A stretch of DNA of 44,617 nt from a virus. The stretch spans positions 1 through 44,617 of IMG/VR virus record IMGVR_UViG_3300037153_000943; one strand, 5' to 3'. Under the pieces are notes generated by a model. That model searched no databases. It was not told the DNA's origin and saw only the letters and a list, made by a program, of their open reading frames with translations. The position numbers and the translations under genes are program-made. Within the stretch, counting starts at the first letter, position 1. Each line of letters starts with the position of its first letter. This document shows, in pieces, positions 1 through 7,232 of the stretch.

Positions 1-96
1 ATGCTGACAGCCGGCGGCGTGATCGGCGATCTGTCGGCGAAAGGCAAGGCACGCTCACTGACCGGGCGCAGCGGATTCGTCGTGAGCACGCCATGA
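1..96 (+). CDS. 3' end of the GP88-like gene (continues from 43696-44586)
   Basis: This is the last 31 codons and stop of the gene that begins at 43696. It is a duplicate of the right-hand end and not a separate gene; no ribosome binding site precedes the ATG at position 1. The stop (94-96) overlaps the start of the next small gene at 93. Confidence 0.9.
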   Translation: MLTAGGVIGDLSAKGKARSLTGRSGFVVSTP

Positions 97-127
97 TCGG
101 CGCACTCATCATCGCCGGGTGGGCCGC
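1..127. repeat. Terminal direct repeat, left copy (assembly overlap)
   Basis: These 127 bases are identical to the last 127 (44491-44617). The left copy starts in the middle of a reading frame that is complete only at the right end. The simplest reading is a circular or circularly permuted genome cut open by the assembler. 127 is a common largest k-mer size, so this is probably not a biological terminal repeat. Confidence 0.95.
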
Positions 128-185
128 CTACAGCGCCGCCGCGCTCGAGCTGCTCCGGCGGATGGCACGACGGCGCGGCGACTGA
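93..185 (+). CDS. 30-aa single-span membrane peptide
   Basis: The ATG overlaps the stop of the GP88-like gene (ATGA), so translation is probably coupled. The product has a hydrophobic N-terminal half (residues 2-21, Ile/Leu/Ala/Trp rich) followed by a basic tail (RRMARRRGD), the pattern of a small inner-membrane peptide with its C-terminus in the cytoplasm. No family is recognised. Tiny coupled membrane genes are frequent in actinophage early operons, but a function cannot be assigned. Confidence 0.5.
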   Translation: MIGALIIAGWAAYSAAALELLRRMARRRGD

Positions 186-200
186 CGGGCCCCTACCGAG

Positions 201-232
201 CGCGCCCGGCATCCCCCACCATGCCGGGCGCG
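201..232 (+). other. 12-bp perfect stem-loop in early leader
   Basis: CGCGCCCGGCAT (201-212) and ATGCCGGGCGCG (221-232) are perfect inverted repeats around an 8-nt C-rich loop. It lies in the 95-nt gap between the mini membrane gene and the gene at 281. No T-tract follows, so it may act as an RNA processing or stability element, or as attenuation, more than as a classical terminator. Confidence 0.7.
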
Positions 233-237
233 GATCG

Positions 238-255
238 CACGGACGCCCGTCCGTG
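238..255 (+). promoter_or_regulatory. Perfect inverted repeat CACGGAC-GCCC-GTCCGTG
   Basis: Seven-base arms with a 4-nt centre sit 6 nt after the larger stem-loop and just before the Shine-Dalgarno of the gene at 281. It could be a second RNA hairpin or a dimeric-repressor operator; the sequence alone does not decide. Confidence 0.45.
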
Positions 256-267
256 ACACTGAGACAA

Positions 268-280
268 GGAGACTTCACGA
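268..280 (+). promoter_or_regulatory. Start-associated sequence GGAGACTTCAC, copy 1
   Basis: AAGGAGA is a strong Shine-Dalgarno, and CTTCACGA fills the spacer directly to the ATG at 281. The same SD-plus-spacer block recurs upstream of the ATG at 870 and inside the hairpin loop at 789-803, so the spacer as well as the SD is conserved. Confidence 0.65.
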
Positions 281-529
281 ATGGACCTGTACTGCCCACG
301 ATGCGCAGAGCCGTGGGACAACGACACCCTGCACGACGTTGCCGGCGAGCTCGGCTCGAGCTACCGCGCCGTCGCGGCCGACTTCCGGCGCCGCGGCTGC
401 GCGGCACTGGGCGAGCGTTGTGGTGAGCTCGCCCCGGCCAGCGCCCGTGCCGTCATCGCTGCCGCCTACGAGCTGGGCGGAGACGACATGGATGGCGCGA
501 TGTCCGACCTTGAGGACTGGCTGTCGTGA
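281..529 (+). CDS. 82-aa small zinc-finger-like early protein
   Basis: The protein begins MDLYCPRCAEPWDND, a CxxC knuckle at residues 5-8, followed by an alpha-helical region (DVAGELGSSYRAVAADF) and an acidic C-terminus (MSDLEDWLS). Further Cys occur near residues 40 and 47 (RGCAALGERC), so one zinc site is plausible. Small CPRC-leading proteins of this size are common in actinophage early operons, but I cannot name a function. The start is chosen on the SD AAGGAGA nine bases upstream. The stop overlaps the GTG of the next gene by 4 nt, so the two are co-translated. Confidence 0.75.
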   Translation: MDLYCPRCAEPWDNDTLHDVAGELGSSYRAVAADFRRRGCAALGERCGELAPASARAVIAAAYELGGDDMDGAMSDLEDWLS

Positions 530-762
530 GCGCCACCGATGACATGCGCCGAGCGATGCTGCCCGCCATGCCGGCCGAGCTCGCCGCCGCCCTCGAGCGC
601 GGCGAGCCAGTGTGGGACACGACGACATTGCAGGCGGAGTTCACCGTTGAGGGGTTCGCCGCCCCCTACGTCGTCGCCCGGCGCCGCGCCGACGGCACCC
701 GCGGCACGCTCATGTTCACCCACTCCCCGCGGCGGTACTTCGCCTGGCACGCCGACGCCTGA
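526..762 (+). CDS. 78-aa conserved-type small phage protein
   Basis: The GTG at 526 overlaps the preceding stop; an in-frame ATG at 541 is an alternative. The C-terminal half is beta-rich and ends with a RGTLMFTHSPRRYFAWHADA tail, and the middle (TLQAEFTVEGFAAPYVVARR) looks like a small beta-sheet domain. The Arg/aromatic content would suit nucleic-acid or protein contact, but no domain family is recognised. It is the second gene of the early pair; after it comes the hairpin at 773-819. Confidence 0.7.
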   Translation: MSATDDMRRAMLPAMPAELAAALERGEPVWDTTTLQAEFTVEGFAAPYVVARRRADGTRGTLMFTHSPRRYFAWHADA

Positions 763-772
763 ACGACATTGG

Positions 773-819
773 GCCGGCCCCGACCGCGGAGACTTCACAC
801 ACACGCGGCCGGGGCCGGC
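773..819 (+). terminator. 16-bp GC hairpin with the GAGACTTCACACA motif in its loop
   Basis: GCCGGCCCCGACCGCG (773-788) pairs with CGCGGCCGGGGCCGGC (804-819), with one mismatch. The 15-nt loop is GAGACTTCACACACA, the same word used as start-associated spacer at 281 and 870. There is no T-run, so it may be a pausing or attenuation structure or an RNA-stability element instead of a simple terminator. Confidence 0.6.
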
Positions 820-845
820 ACCGGACCGCTACCCTACCGACCCCC

Positions 846-869
846 AGACTTCACACGGAGACTTCACAC
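846..869 (+). promoter_or_regulatory. Tandem start-associated sequence AGACTTCACAC x2
   Basis: Two copies of AGACTTCACAC lie 13 bp apart (846 and 859), the second forming the SD (GGAGA) and spacer directly before the ATG at 870. It matches the leader of the gene at 281. Confidence 0.65.
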
Positions 870-1049
870 ATGACCACTGTCGCCACCTACCTCAACGGGC
901 GGATCCGCGTCACCGAACGTGACACCGGCTACGCCGTCGAGATCCACGCGCCGGGCACATTGCCCTCGCGCATCGGCCTCTACCCGCACCGCCACCGGGC
1001 CATCGCCGCCGCCCGCGCCCTCGCCGGGGAGATCGACCCCGATGCGTGA
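870..1049 (+). CDS. 59-aa small early protein
   Basis: It starts at the ATG immediately after the start-associated sequence GGAGACTTCACAC. The product (beginning MTTVATYLNGRIRVTERDTG) looks like a small beta domain followed by a short Arg/Ala-rich helix (HRAIAAARALAGEI). No family recognised. Its last codons overlap the start of the next gene at 1042 by 8 nt, which indicates translational coupling and supports it as a real gene despite its length. Confidence 0.6.
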   Translation: MTTVATYLNGRIRVTERDTGYAVEIHAPGTLPSRIGLYPHRHRAIAAARALAGEIDPDA

Positions 1050-1140
1050 CCTCGCCCGCAACCTCGCCGGCCTCGCCGCCTGGGCCGTCATCCTCACCTC
1101 GCCGATCTGGCTCCTCACACTGCTGGCGGTGATGCTGTGA
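1042..1140 (+). CDS. 32-aa single-span membrane peptide
   Basis: Starts within the end of the preceding gene and its stop overlaps the GTG of the next (1137). A basic N-terminus (MRDLARN) is followed by an almost uninterrupted hydrophobic segment rich in Leu/Ala/Trp/Ile to the C-terminus. It is probably a one-pass inner-membrane peptide. Function unknown; the neighbouring gene at 1137 also starts with a membrane segment. Confidence 0.5.
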   Translation: MRDLARNLAGLAAWAVILTSPIWLLTLLAVML

Positions 1141-1358
1141 CCGCCATCGTCGTCGTCCTGGGCATCATCGCCCTCATCTACGCCGCCGCCCGCGGCGGCG
1201 CCAACCACGGCCGCGACCAGGAACGCCGGCGCAACGGCACCTACCGCTACGAATGCCGACGCTGCCACCGATGGTCCTACGACCGCAGTGACCTCGTCGA
1301 GCGCGGCGACCACCTGCTCTGCCACAGCTGTTGCGTCGACATCGAGCTCGGCCGATGA
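1137..1358 (+). CDS. 73-aa membrane-anchored zinc-ribbon protein
   Basis: A hydrophobic N-terminal helix (residues 3-18, IVVVLGIIALIYAAA) is followed by a charged linker (DQERRRNG) and a zinc-ribbon-like pair of knuckles, CRRC near residue 40 and CHSC near residue 62. This gives a small protein anchored by its N-terminus with a soluble four-Cys domain. The GTG start overlaps the previous stop, and its own stop overlaps the start of the serine recombinase. No known family is recognised. Confidence 0.65.
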   Translation: MTAIVVVLGIIALIYAAARGGANHGRDQERRRNGTYRYECRRCHRWSYDRSDLVERGDHLLCHSCCVDIELGR

Positions 1359-2080
1359 CCGCCGCCTACATCCGCGTCTCGGGCGAAGCCCAGCTCGACG
1401 GCTACGGCCTCGACATCCAACGCGACGCGGCGACCGCCCTCGCCACGCTCGAAGGGCTCACCATCACCCACTGGTACAGCGACGAAGGCATCTCCGGCAC
1501 CTGCGAACAGGCCGACCGGCCCGGCCTCGACGAGCTCATCGTCCGGTGCCAGGACCATCCCGGCACCACCGTCGTGCTGCCCAAGCTCGACCGTCTCGCC
1601 CGCTCCCTGGCAGTGCAAGAGACGGTCCTCAAGATCCTCTGGGAAGCCGGCGCCACCGTGCTGTCGGCCGACCCGGCCGAATGCCACTACCTGCGCACCG
1701 GTGACGACCCCGACGACCCCACCCGCACCCTGATCCGCCAGGTGCTCGGCGCCGTCGCCCAGTTCGAACGCAACCAGATCCGCATGCGCCTGCGCGCCGG
1801 CAAACGCCGCCAGCTCGCTGCCCAGGGATGGTCCGGCGGGCCACGGCCCTACGGGTGGGACGACCCGGCCGAACGCTCCGTGCTCACCGACGTCGCTACC
1901 TGGCGCCGGGCCGGTGACACCTGGCGGGCGATCGCCCAACGTCTCAACATCGCCCGCCGGCACAAACGCTCCGGGCAGCCGTGGACGGCGACAGAGATCT
2001 GCCGCACCCACCGCCGCGCCCTCGCCCGGCCGGGATGCGACACGACGCTACAGTCGGAGGTGTCATGGACATCGCCGTGA
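1355..2080 (+). CDS. Small serine recombinase (resolvase/invertase type)
   Basis: The 241-aa protein has the N-terminal catalytic domain of serine recombinases: AYIRVS with the nucleophile Ser9, YSDEGISGT near 41-49 and KLDRLARS at 77-84 (the conserved Arg cluster), then the long E-helix ending FERNQIRMRLRAGKRR. The roughly 90-residue C-terminal part is a small helix-turn-helix type DNA-binding region (WRAIAQRLNI, WTATEICRTHRR). It lacks the 300-plus-residue C-terminal domain of large serine integrases, so resolution, inversion or dimer resolution is more likely than phage integration, which the tyrosine integrase at 14369-15517 would perform. The start overlaps the preceding stop (ATGA). Confidence 0.88.
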   Translation: MTAAYIRVSGEAQLDGYGLDIQRDAATALATLEGLTITHWYSDEGISGTCEQADRPGLDELIVRCQDHPGTTVVLPKLDRLARSLAVQETVLKILWEAGATVLSADPAECHYLRTGDDPDDPTRTLIRQVLGAVAQFERNQIRMRLRAGKRRQLAAQGWSGGPRPYGWDDPAERSVLTDVATWRRAGDTWRAIAQRLNIARRHKRSGQPWTATEICRTHRRALARPGCDTTLQSEVSWTSP

Positions 2081-2292
2081 ACGCCATCGTCGGTGCCCTC
2101 ATCCTGCTCGCCCTCGGCTGGCTCAAAGCCGACGTCAACCGGCTCACCGACAAGATCGACGAGCTCGACCGTCGCCTCAGCGCCCGCCTCGACGAGCTCG
2201 ACCATCGGCTCTCGGCACGCATCGACGAGCTGTCCGCACGCGTCGCCCGCATCGAGGGTCGCCTCGACGAACGCGAACACCGGACCCACTGA
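2065..2292 (+). CDS. 75-aa membrane-anchored coiled-coil protein
   Basis: The ATG at 2065 is preceded by GGAGG and overlaps the end of the recombinase by 16 nt. An N-terminal hydrophobic helix (AVNAIVGALILLALGWL) is followed by a heptad-patterned coiled coil built from near-repeats of RLSARLDELD / RLSARIDELS to the C-terminus. Such small TM-plus-coiled-coil proteins can be spanin-like or membrane-scaffold proteins, but here the gene sits at the end of the early operon and not with the lysis genes, so the role is open. It is followed at once by the bidirectional terminator. Confidence 0.7.
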   Translation: MDIAVNAIVGALILLALGWLKADVNRLTDKIDELDRRLSARLDELDHRLSARIDELSARVARIEGRLDEREHRTH

Positions 2293-2308
2293 CCGCCGCC
2301 CCCACCGT

Positions 2309-2343
2309 CCGGACCCCTGCCCTCCCACGGGGCAGGGGTCCGG
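2309..2343. terminator. Bidirectional hairpin terminator
   Basis: CCGGACCCCTGCCC (2309-2322) and GGGCAGGGGTCCGG (2330-2343) form a perfect 14-bp stem with a 7-nt loop. It lies in the 55-nt gap between two convergent operons (plus genes ending at 2292, minus genes ending at 2348), where it can stop both. Confidence 0.85.
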
Positions 2344-2347
2344 CGCG

Positions 2348-2671
2348 TCACACCCGCACCACCTCGTCGGTGCGGAACCAGATCACCTTGTCGACCCCGC
2401 CACCGGCGGATCCTGGCCGCGGCCGGCGACCGAACGACACCCCGATCTCGACGTGCACACGCCCGTCGGGGAAGCGTTGGCGGTTGACGGCGGCAACCCA
2501 CCCTTCGCGGCCGTCGTAGCGGCTCCAGGTGCCGCTCGCCGGTAGCGCACGATTGACCCGGACCCTCTCACCGACCCTCAGGTCGCTGTGCTCCGAGCCT
2601 GGGCCGGCGATGGCAGCGGCCCGCGACGCTCTGGCACGCGCCGCCCGTTCGACGGGCGACACCTTGCTCAC
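2348..2671 (-). CDS. 107-aa protein with an SH3/KOW-like C-terminal domain
   Basis: Last gene of the replication operon. The GTG start overlaps the stop of the preceding nuclease gene (GTGA). The first about 30 residues are Arg/Ala-rich and probably helical (VERAARARASRAAAIA). The rest (LRVGERVRVNRAL ... VHVEIGVSFG ... VIWFRTDEVVRV) reads as a small beta barrel of the kind that binds nucleic acid or proteins. The longer upstream frame extension is rejected because it would overlap the nuclease gene in another frame. No specific family is assigned. Confidence 0.65.
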   Translation of the reverse strand: MSKVSPVERAARARASRAAAIAGPGSEHSDLRVGERVRVNRALPASGTWSRYDGREGWVAAVNRQRFPDGRVHVEIGVSFGRRPRPGSAGGGVDKVIWFRTDEVVRV

Positions 2672-3003
2672 GGCCGGGTGACCAGCTCGACGAACGCCCA
2701 GCCGGGCATCACCACATAGCCCTTGTCCGGGTCCGACTTGCCCCGGCGGTGCAACACCAGCACCGGCAGCGCCACCTCGTCGACATAGCCCGCCGCGTTC
2801 AGCTCGGCCTGGTCCAAGAACACCGACAGGTCCACCCGGGTGTGGTTCTTCGCCTCCACCGAGAACACATGGACCCCGCGCCTGGCCAGGATGTCGTCGC
2901 CGGGGAAGCCCAACCCGCGGATGGTGGTGGTGAACCCGGCCTCCTGTAGCCAGCGCTGCACCGCCAGACGCCAACGGGATCCCTTGACATGGGTGGCGAC
3001 CAT
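2668..3003 (-). CDS. PD-(D/E)XK nuclease, Holliday-junction-resolvase-like
   Basis: This 111-aa protein has the compact archaeal-Hjc/phage-resolvase layout: an N-terminal helix (SRWRLAVQRWLQEAGF), then GFPGDD with Asp36/Asp37, then VFSVEAKNH with Glu50-x-Lys52, and a Gln in DQAEL (Gln66). These fit the metal-binding D...ExK signature and following Q/helix. Such enzymes cut four-way DNA junctions or branched replication intermediates before packaging. It is co-transcribed with the helicase-primase: its ATG shares bases with that gene's stop (TGATG). The start at 3003 is preferred because the longer frame lies fully inside the primase gene. Confidence 0.8.
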   Translation of the reverse strand: MVATHVKGSRWRLAVQRWLQEAGFTTTIRGLGFPGDDILARRGVHVFSVEAKNHTRVDLSVFLDQAELNAAGYVDEVALPVLVLHRRGKSDPDKGYVVMPGWAFVELVTRP

Positions 3004-5435
3004 CACTGTGCCTCCTCGGGAGCAGGGCCGAGCTTGATGACCGGCGAAGGACGGCCGGTGCTTGACGTGTGCTGGGCGATCTCGTGGGCCATGCCGTCCT
3101 CGATCAGGCGGCGAATCGCCCGGCGGAGCGTCCGCTCGCTGGCGTCGTGCTCGTCGGCGATGTCGTCGGTCATGTCGATCTGGCGGGCCGACTGCTCGGG
3201 ACGCTCGCGCAGGTAGGCGATGACGAGACGCTCGCAACGGTCGATCTCACGCTCTTTGGGTGGCTCGAGGTCGGCGTGTCTGGCCGGTTCGATCTCAATC
3301 GTCGTGTACCAGCCGGCGTGCTCGAGCCCGTCGGGCGGTGTCGGGGTGACGGTCATCATTCCCCACAGCCGGCGCTGCACCTTGTTGGCAGCTCGCTCGT
3401 CGATGTCGGTGTCGCCACCGGCATGACTGCCGCGGTCCTTGGCGATGTAGATCAACGAGTGACCGGCGGTGCGGGCGTCGAACGGCCTGCGCTCCAGTAG
3501 CAGCACGTCCTGACCGGTGAGCGCCTGACGGATCTCGCTCGCACCCAGCGAGCTCGACGGCACGTCGACCTTCTCGGACCCGTGAGCGATGACGACGACA
3601 GCTGGACCCGACAGCGCTAGCTGACGAAGGCCACCCATCACTCGGCGGATCAGGCTGCCGTCACGGAGCGATCCGTCGTTGATGGCGGCGACCACCTCTG
3701 ACAGCGAATCGATGACGACGAGCCGGAAACCCATCGACATCAGCGGGGTGAGATCAGCTGGCGGCTCGGTCGGGTTGGCGTAGCACAGCAACCCGGCGTC
3801 AATGAACGGTTCGATGTCGATGCCGAGGTCGACGGCGTAACGGTCGAGGAAGGTCTCGAGGGTGTCTTCGAAGTCGCAGTACAGAACCCGGTGCCCGGTC
3901 ATCACCTGCTGGAGCATCGCCACCATCATCAGCAACGTCTTGCCGGACGATGATTGGCCGAACAGCTCGTGCAACTTGCCGACCGGGAACAGGGTGGCGC
4001 CGTCGCTGCGCTCGAGGATGCCTTCGAGGCGCTCGCTGCGGTCGCGGTGCAGTGCCGACCTCATCTGCTCGATCCCCCGCGGCATCCACGTCGAGCTCCC
4101 CGTGCCGGCCTCGGCCCCGAGGTATCCGTCGAGCACCACCTTGGCCTCGCGCCGCACCCATTCGTCGCCAACGGCCTTCTTGGCTTGGGCATTGGACACA
4201 CCGGTTCTTTCCGACAGACGCTCCGCGAGAACGGACAACGGGTGTCTGTCCGAAGGGTCTCTGTCCGAATCATTTGGGAGGTATTCCTCCTGCTCAGAGG
4301 TATCGGCGTGGGGATTCTGGCGTTCCTGACCGCCCCCAGGTGTGTATGGGTCGCCGGTGCCGTCCGCAGGGCCAGAACCATCCCAGAGCTGGCTGTAGTC
4401 GGGGTCGATCCCAAGCGCCACACGGGCCGCCGCCTCGTCGCCGTCGTGGCGGGCCAGGGCGACGTACTGCAGCTTGGTGAACGTCCGCTGGCCGTCGGCA
4501 ACCCGCTCGGCGAGCAGACCCGGCGGGTTGTCGCTGAAGACGTACAGGGCGCCGTGGCCCTCGAGGTTGGGGAGGCGGACGCAGTCGTCCTCGTGGGCGA
4601 TCGCCGAACGATCCGTCGAGGTGTCCTCGCCGGGGCGCTTCCACACCGGGCACCCGCATTGGCGGTCGAACTTGCCGACCCACTCCCAGCCGTCGGGCTC
4701 GAGCAGGGTGTGCCACGGCGTCCGACAGGCCCACTGGGCGATGTCGTCATTGGCGAACCGCTCGGCCACGTCGACGGTGCGCTGCGTCCTCGTCTCGACG
4801 TGCGCCCGGATCATCGCCACCAGGCCGGCGGGGACGTCGGCGATCTCGTCGGTCAGGCTGACGTACGGACCCTCGGCCCGTTCGCTCGGCGGGACCACCG
4901 TGTAGCTGTTGCCCCAGCGCATCACCGCCCCGCCGGGCAGCACCAGCTCGCCGGGGTACTGCGGCAGGTCGAGATCGTCGGGCCGGTTGAAGTACCAGTG
5001 GGTGCCGCGCTCGTGGACCCACCCGCCGGAACGCTGCTTGCCTGGCGTCAGCACCGTCGGCTGACCGGCGAGCACGGCGGCGTCCTCGCCGAGCTGGCGC
5101 AGCAGCTCGCTGACCGTCTCGGACTGCTCGGGACCGTCGGCGTCGATCACCACGACACCCGAAGCGTGGGCGGCGATCCCCAAGTTGATGTGCTCGTGGA
5201 TCTCGGCGAGGTGCTTGGCCTTGCGCAGCACCCAGCGCTCGTCACTGCTGGCGTGGCTGACCCCGCACCGATGGTGCGGCCCGGCCCGCTTCAGCTCCCG
5301 CGACGTCAGCGGGCACAGCGGCTCCTTGCCGCCGGGGCGCAGGAACACGACGGCGAACCCGTTGCGCACCGCCGTGCGGGCGTGCTTGGCGAGCGGCGTG
5401 TCGACCGCCCACACCGTGAACGACCACGGCCTCAT
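3003..5435 (-). CDS. Bifunctional prim-pol primase / RepA-type helicase fusion
   Basis: In this 810-aa protein, residues 1-230 resemble the prim-pol (bifunctional primase-polymerase) N-terminal domain: a basic start, a GFAVVFLRPGGKEPL strand, VVVIDADGP with the catalytic-type Asp pair, and a GTHWYF strand. A Cys/His-containing segment follows (CGCPVWKRPGED near 260). The C-terminal half carries a RecA-like ATPase: Walker A GQSSSGKT at 493-500, a YCDFEDT strand, and Walker B LVVIDS with Asp576. The end (from about 740) is a winged-helix-like region. One polypeptide therefore supplies priming and unwinding at the phage fork. It directly abuts the DNA polymerase gene (no gap), confirming a replication operon. 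Confidence 0.85.
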   Translation of the reverse strand: MRPWSFTVWAVDTPLAKHARTAVRNGFAVVFLRPGGKEPLCPLTSRELKRAGPHHRCGVSHASSDERWVLRKAKHLAEIHEHINLGIAAHASGVVVIDADGPEQSETVSELLRQLGEDAAVLAGQPTVLTPGKQRSGGWVHERGTHWYFNRPDDLDLPQYPGELVLPGGAVMRWGNSYTVVPPSERAEGPYVSLTDEIADVPAGLVAMIRAHVETRTQRTVDVAERFANDDIAQWACRTPWHTLLEPDGWEWVGKFDRQCGCPVWKRPGEDTSTDRSAIAHEDDCVRLPNLEGHGALYVFSDNPPGLLAERVADGQRTFTKLQYVALARHDGDEAAARVALGIDPDYSQLWDGSGPADGTGDPYTPGGGQERQNPHADTSEQEEYLPNDSDRDPSDRHPLSVLAERLSERTGVSNAQAKKAVGDEWVRREAKVVLDGYLGAEAGTGSSTWMPRGIEQMRSALHRDRSERLEGILERSDGATLFPVGKLHELFGQSSSGKTLLMMVAMLQQVMTGHRVLYCDFEDTLETFLDRYAVDLGIDIEPFIDAGLLCYANPTEPPADLTPLMSMGFRLVVIDSLSEVVAAINDGSLRDGSLIRRVMGGLRQLALSGPAVVVIAHGSEKVDVPSSSLGASEIRQALTGQDVLLLERRPFDARTAGHSLIYIAKDRGSHAGGDTDIDERAANKVQRRLWGMMTVTPTPPDGLEHAGWYTTIEIEPARHADLEPPKEREIDRCERLVIAYLRERPEQSARQIDMTDDIADEHDASERTLRRAIRRLIEDGMAHEIAQHTSSTGRPSPVIKLGPAPEEAQ

Positions 5436-7232
5436 CTAGCCCTCCTTCTCGACCCAGTGGTCGCCGAGCTCGGTGCGCTCGACGCGCAGCAACGGGACAC
5501 GCCCGGCCGCCTCGACCAGCGCCGCCGGCGCGCTGCGCATGATCGCCTCGACCTCGTCGGCGGCGTCGGCGGCGACGACCAGCTCATCGTGGACGGCGAC
5601 GTACACGGCGTCGTCGAGGCCGTGGCGGTGCATCGCGAACAGGGCCTCGGCCAACAGGTCGTAGGCGCCGCCCTGGACGACGTAGTTGACCGCCTTGTAG
5701 CCGAGGAACGTGCGGTTGCCGGTGCGGAAGTCGGGGTCGATCGGACAGATCCGTCCGCTCAGGGTCTGCGCCTTGCCGTAGGCGTCGCCGACCCGGCGGA
5801 TCGCCGACGTGGCCGTCGCCAGGGCGGTGAACTGGCCCATCACCCGGCGCACCAGATCGCCCGCCTCGTCCTCGCCGATCCCGAGCTGCCAGGCCAACTG
5901 GCGGCGGCCCTGCCCGTAGAGCTGGGCGAGGAGGATCACCTTGGCCGTCTTGCGGGTCACGCCGGCCGCCGTGGCGATCGGCAGGTAGACGTCGCCGCCG
6001 GCCTCGAACTCGTCGAGCAGCACCGTCTCGCCGGCCAGGTTGGCGAACAGCACCGGCTCGATCGACGCCCAGTCCAACGACGTCGCCGCCGTGTCGAAGC
6101 GCATCATCCGGCGCACCCGCGGCGGGTACTGCTGCAAGGGCGGCTCCTTCATCGACATCCGCCCGGTGACCGCCTGGGCGACGGCGACCTGCGGATGGAT
6201 GCGCCCGTCACGGGCCAGGTGGGTCAGCTTGTGGGCGTAGTCGGTGATGAACCGCAATGCCTTGGAGCGCACCTCGAGCTGCTCGATCGCCGGGTGCTCG
6301 AGGTAGCGCAGGTGGCGGGCGTCGGCGGTCGGGCGCCCGTTGAGCAGCCGGGGGTACGTCGCCGGGATGCGGCCGAGCTCGTCGAGCACGTCCATCGTCG
6401 CCTCCTTCACCTTCGGCGGGGACAGCTCGACGTCGACGCCGTAGCTGGTCAGCACGGCGTCGGCTGCCCAGGCGTCGCGCTGCAGCTCGCGCTCTAGGTC
6501 GTCGACGACGTCGAAATCGATCCCGATCCCCCGGCAGGTGCGGGCCAGCAGCATCCGGTTGATTGTCTGCTCCCGCTCCATCAGGTACTCGGCGTCACCG
6601 GAACGGCGGAACGGGTGGTCACTGACGTGGCGGCGATGGGCCGCCGGGAGCACCTCGGCGAGGATCGCCGTCATCACCGCGTCACGGGCGGCGTACTGGC
6701 AGAACGCCTCCGACCCGGTGCCGAGGGAGCGGAACATCTCCGCCTTGGACCGTCCTGTCGTCTCCCGCCAGCGCTCCGCCAGGGAACGCTTGTCACCGAC
6801 CGAGCGGTCCGGGCAGTGGGTGGCGAAGGCGGTGGCCAGGTCGTGCCCGCCCCGCTCCGACGGTGCGGCGAGACGGGCGGCGACCAGCGTGTCGTAGACC
6901 TTGGCGACGGCGCCGAGGTCGAGGTAGCCGAGACCGTGGAGGATCGGCACGTCGAACGTCGAGTTGTGGACGAGCAGACGGTGAGCACCGGCGAGGGCGT
7001 CGACGATCGCCTGGCGGTCGGTGGCGGCGTCGAGGACGTGCGCCTCGTGCGGGGTGGCCAGCTGCACGGCGTGGACGTCCCAGGCGTCGACGCCCAGGCC
7101 GGCGGTCTCGATGTCGACGGCGACGGTGCCGGCGCGACGGGCCATGCGCACGGCCGCCGCGCCGTCACCGACGCTGTAGGGGACGGCGGCGAGCCCCGAC
7201 AGCAGGTGCCCGCGGTACGCCGTCTCGCTCAC
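5436..7232 (-). CDS. polA: Family A (Pol I type) DNA polymerase with 3'-5' exonuclease
   Basis: In this 598-aa protein the exonuclease domain shows DIET (Asp40, Glu42), VHNSTFD (Asn90, Asp94) and YAARD (Tyr180, Asp184), so proofreading residues are intact. The polymerase domain shows motif A as DWASIEP (Asp387, Glu392), the O-helix RKTAKVILLAQLYG and motif C VHDEL (His548, Asp549). Aligning the O-helix with E. coli Pol I (R754, K758, F762, Y766) puts Leu435 at the Phe762 position; Leu there has been associated with temperate and slow-replicating phages. There is no 5'-3' exonuclease domain. The GTG start overlaps the preceding stop. Confidence 0.93.
   Translation of the reverse strand: MSETAYRGHLLSGLAAVPYSVGDGAAAVRMARRAGTVAVDIETAGLGVDAWDVHAVQLATPHEAHVLDAATDRQAIVDALAGAHRLLVHNSTFDVPILHGLGYLDLGAVAKVYDTLVAARLAAPSERGGHDLATAFATHCPDRSVGDKRSLAERWRETTGRSKAEMFRSLGTGSEAFCQYAARDAVMTAILAEVLPAAHRRHVSDHPFRRSGDAEYLMEREQTINRMLLARTCRGIGIDFDVVDDLERELQRDAWAADAVLTSYGVDVELSPPKVKEATMDVLDELGRIPATYPRLLNGRPTADARHLRYLEHPAIEQLEVRSKALRFITDYAHKLTHLARDGRIHPQVAVAQAVTGRMSMKEPPLQQYPPRVRRMMRFDTAATSLDWASIEPVLFANLAGETVLLDEFEAGGDVYLPIATAAGVTRKTAKVILLAQLYGQGRRQLAWQLGIGEDEAGDLVRRVMGQFTALATATSAIRRVGDAYGKAQTLSGRICPIDPDFRTGNRTFLGYKAVNYVVQGGAYDLLAEALFAMHRHGLDDAVYVAVHDELVVAADAADEVEAIMRSAPAALVEAAGRVPLLRVERTELGDHWVEKEG

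Noticed and set aside
1-127. Biological terminal redundancy.
   Set aside because: Length equals a standard assembler k-mer (127), the ends fall inside a gene, and no packaging signal is visible at the join.
2668-3237. Longer reading frame for the resolvase-like gene (start at 3237).
   Set aside because: The extra part lies inside the helicase-primase gene and is Arg/Pro/His-rich shadow coding; ATG 3003 overlaps the primase stop and fits the operon.
3954-6497. 847-aa plus-strand open frame opposite the primase and polymerase.
   Set aside because: High GC creates long antisense frames. Its sequence is Val/Gly/Arg/Leu-rich without domain sense, while the minus frames hold intact polymerase and helicase motifs.
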